This document shows positions 51,604 to 53,633 of a DNA stretch of 53,633 nucleotides, piece after piece; position 1 is the stretch's first letter, and every line of letters starts with the position of its first letter. A program made the position numbers and the translations under genes. The DNA comes from Spongiibacteraceae bacterium UBA5047. Lineage in GTDB: Bacteria; Pseudomonadota; Gammaproteobacteria; Pseudomonadales; Spongiibacteraceae. The stretch is from assembly GCA_002415025.1 (NCBI GenBank), contig DIBR01000071.1, positions 1 to 53,633 on the forward strand, read 5' to 3'. The notes beneath the pieces were generated by a model. The model was not told the DNA's origin. It saw only the letters and a program-made list of their open reading frames with translations, and searched no databases.

Positions 51604-53502
51604 ATGCGAGTTACTCAGCCGCATTTAAACACTCCGTTATCGGCGCCGGTTTCACGGCGCAAATTTGTCACCGGTATTAGCGCTGGCGGTGCAATTATGG
51701 GCCTTGGCCTACAACACTCAGCGCTCGCCGGTGGCGGTAAATCACCCGCAGATTACCGGCCTCCGCAGATTCTGCGTGGCAACCAGTTTGACCTGGGTAT
51801 CGGCTACCAGCCGGTAAATTTCACCGGGGCGCAACGCATGGCGACAGCCATTAATGGCGGCGTTCCGGCCCCGGTTTTGCGCTGGAAAGAAGGTGAGCGC
51901 GTGACCTTGCGGGTGACTAATAATCTCGCGCACGACAGTTCCATTCACTGGCACGGCATCATTCTGCCCACCAATATGGATGGCGTACCCGGATTGAGTT
52001 TTGACGGCATCAAACCGGGCGAAACCTTTGAATACCAGTTTGATGTGAACCAGAACGGCACCTATTGGTACCACAGCCATTCCGGTTGGCAGGAGCAAAC
52101 CGGCATGTACGGGGCCATCGTGATTGACCCGAAGGATCCCGATCCCGTTGAGTGCGACCGGGACTACGTTGTGTTGTTGTCTGACTGGTCGGACAACGAT
52201 CCCTCGGACATATACGGCAACCTGAAAAAGATGAGTCATTACTACAACTTTCAGGAACGCACAGCCGGTGACGTGTGGCGCGACATCAAGAACAAGGGCC
52301 TGGCGCAGACCTGGAACGAGCGCAAAATGTGGAACGTGATGCGCATGAATCAGGCTGACCTTTCTGATGTAACCGGCTACACCTATACCTACCTGATGAA
52401 TGGTGCTACTCCAGACACGGGCTGGACGGCCTTGTTTAAGCGTGGTGAAAAGGTTCGCCTGCGTTTTATCAACGGCTCGGCCATGTCGATATTCGACGTC
52501 CGCATTCCGGGATTAAAAATGACCGTAGTCGCGTCTGACGGACAGAATATCGAACCTGTGACGGTTGATGAATTCCGTATGGGGGTTGCCGAAACCTACG
52601 ACGTTGTTGTTGAACCGGCAGATGATGTTGCCTACACCGTGTTTGCCCAGACCATTGACCGAACCGGTTATGCGCGCGGAACCCTGACACCCAACGCGTC
52701 TTTGCAGGCAGACGTACCGGCCATGGATCACGTTGCCTTGCTCAGCCACAACGATATGGGCATGGGTGGTATGGATCATAGCGGCCATTCGATGGGTGGC
52801 ATGAAGGGTATGAAGGGCATGGACCATAGTGATATGGGCGGCATGAAAGGCATGGATCACAGCCAGCATTCCGGCATGCAGGAGATGAAGGGTATGGACC
52901 ATAGCGCTCATGCGATGAAGAAGCCGGCGTTAGGCCGAGCCGGCTTTGGCAGCAACAGCGATATTCAGCACGAGCAAACGGAATACGGACCGCACACCGA
53001 TATGCTGGCAGAAACACCCATGAGCGGGTTGAACGACCCGGGTGTGGGCTTGCGCGAACACCAGCAACGCTATGGCCGCAAAGTGCTGACCTATGCGGAT
53101 ATCCGCAACCTGACCAAGACCCTTGACCCGCGCGAACCTGAACGGGAGATCCAGATTCATCTCACCGGCAATATGAACCGCTATATGTGGTCGATGGACG
53201 GTATCAAGTTTGCCGACGCCGACCCGATTATTCTTCGCTACGGCGAACGCGTAAGAGTACGGCTGGTCAACGACACGATGATGACGCACCCAATTCATTT
53301 GCACGGAGTGTGGAGTGAACTGGAGACTGGAGACCCCGACTATATACCGCGCAAGCACACCATCATTGTTCAACCGGGTTCCACCATCAGCTATCTGGTA
53401 AGTGCAGATGCCATAGGGCGCTGGGCCTATCACTGCCACCTGCTGTTTCATATGCCGGGCATGATGCGCGAAGTGAGAGTGGTTGATGGAGGGGAAGTAT
53501 GA
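51604..53502 (+). CDS. copA: Periplasmic multicopper oxidase CopA
   Basis: A 632-residue exported oxidase with a Tat signal (SRRKFVTGISAGGA, R18-R19), meaning it folds with copper in the cytoplasm before export. The multicopper sites are all present: SIHWHGIILP, YWYHSHSGWQE, HPIHLHGVW and the last YHCHLLFHMPGMM. Between the second and third domain (about 385-439) lies a Met/His-rich insert of repeated MDHS and MKGMDHS units that may store or hand over Cu(I). It confers copper resistance by oxidising Cu(I). ATG 51604 follows AGAGGG by several bases; the frame is open to 51454 but that part is not copA-like. Its stop overlaps the copB start. Confidence 0.96.
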   Translation: MRVTQPHLNTPLSAPVSRRKFVTGISAGGAIMGLGLQHSALAGGGKSPADYRPPQILRGNQFDLGIGYQPVNFTGAQRMATAINGGVPAPVLRWKEGERVTLRVTNNLAHDSSIHWHGIILPTNMDGVPGLSFDGIKPGETFEYQFDVNQNGTYWYHSHSGWQEQTGMYGAIVIDPKDPDPVECDRDYVVLLSDWSDNDPSDIYGNLKKMSHYYNFQERTAGDVWRDIKNKGLAQTWNERKMWNVMRMNQADLSDVTGYTYTYLMNGATPDTGWTALFKRGEKVRLRFINGSAMSIFDVRIPGLKMTVVASDGQNIEPVTVDEFRMGVAETYDVVVEPADDVAYTVFAQTIDRTGYARGTLTPNASLQADVPAMDHVALLSHNDMGMGGMDHSGHSMGGMKGMKGMDHSDMGGMKGMDHSQHSGMQEMKGMDHSAHAMKKPALGRAGFGSNSDIQHEQTEYGPHTDMLAETPMSGLNDPGVGLREHQQRYGRKVLTYADIRNLTKTLDPREPEREIQIHLTGNMNRYMWSMDGIKFADADPIILRYGERVRVRLVNDTMMTHPIHLHGVWSELETGDPDYIPRKHTIIVQPGSTISYLVSADAIGRWAYHCHLLFHMPGMMREVRVVDGGEV

Positions 53503-53633
53503 TGCCTACCAAACGTTATTTTTCGACAGGACTGTCGCTTGCCGCATTACTCTCTTTTTCGTCACTCGCTTTGAGCGGAGCGAAAGATGATCCGTTACTC
53601 GTAATGGGAAAGCTGGATCAGTTTGAAGTGCGC
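53499..53633 (+). CDS. copB: Copper resistance outer-membrane protein CopB, N-terminal part
   Basis: Only the first 45 codons are present; the gene runs off the right edge. A signal peptide (RYFSTGLSLAALLSFSSLAL) precedes DDPLLVMGKLDQFEVR, which matches the start of mature CopB proteins. CopB is an outer-membrane barrel that binds or exports copper together with CopA. Translation starts at ATG 53499 or 53502 (ATGATG), with GGAGGGG just upstream; the former overlaps the copA stop. The copA-copB order is the classical one. Confidence 0.85.
   Translation, partial: MMPTKRYFSTGLSLAALLSFSSLALSGAKDDPLLVMGKLDQFEVR

Noticed and set aside
52756..52920. Possible CRISPR or non-coding tandem repeat
   Set aside because: The repeats are in frame in copA and encode Met/His-rich protein; there are no spacers of constant length.

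Overview
The window is chromosomal DNA of a gammaproteobacterium, most likely a marine member of the Pseudomonadales/Cellvibrionales group. The blocks cysI-DUF934 / metH / nfuA and mltD-gloB-methyltransferase-rnhA-dnaQ match gene neighbourhoods I know from Pseudomonas. The wax ester synthase/DGAT, LLM-class oxidoreductase and D-aminoacylase-type genes are typical of marine oil- and lipid-using relatives. The genus is an inference. I found no rRNA, tRNA, CRISPR array, phage or transposase.

Layout. (1) 0-12 kb: end of etfA, a YceI-like protein, a CPA2 antiporter, then a sulfur/methionine district: siroheme sulfite/nitrite reductase with its DUF934 partner, a 36-residue membrane protein, cobalamin-dependent methionine synthase (metH), the Fe-S carrier nfuA, a REP-like hairpin pair, mtnA (methionine salvage) and a DAHP synthase whose stop overlaps the mtnA start. 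(2) 12-16 kb: a small exported protein, rlmD and a large lipoprotein hydrolase. (3) 15.9-27.9 kb: an unbroken run of minus-strand genes: gloB, mltD, a YejBEA-type peptide ABC importer with two separate ATPases, an AraC regulator, two unrelated tyrosine phosphatases and an LLM oxidoreductase. MltD releases anhydromuropeptides and Yej-type importers take up such peptides, so peptidoglycan recycling is a reasonable reading. (4) 28-34.5 kb, plus strand: methyltransferase, rnhA, dnaQ, a stand-alone protein resembling the N-terminal scaffold of the pilus chemotaxis kinase ChpA, a membrane protein, sohB and a lone GspG-like pseudopilin. (5) 34.6-40.9 kb, plus strand: wax ester synthase/DGAT, D-aminoacylase-type amidohydrolase, a small exported protein, an acyl-CoA synthetase behind a Fur-box-like palindrome, and a PPOX-fold flavoprotein.

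(6) 41-53.6 kb is a metal-handling region. It holds a CusCBA/CzcCBA-type RND efflux operon headed by a Cys-rich exported protein. Next is a six-gene minus-strand operon (outer-membrane protein, MerP-like, MerT-like, small thioredoxin-like, CcdA-like, MerR regulator). Last comes a plus-strand copper operon (second Cys-rich exported protein, multicopper oxidase CopA, start of CopB). The six-gene operon is preceded by a textbook MerR-family promoter (TTGACC, 19-bp spacer with a CTGGAG/CTCCAG dyad, TACGGT). It contains MerT/MerP-like transport parts and a CcdA/thioredoxin reducing branch but no mercuric reductase. It is my best candidate for a little-described system: redox-coupled metal-ion uptake or trafficking controlled by its own last gene.
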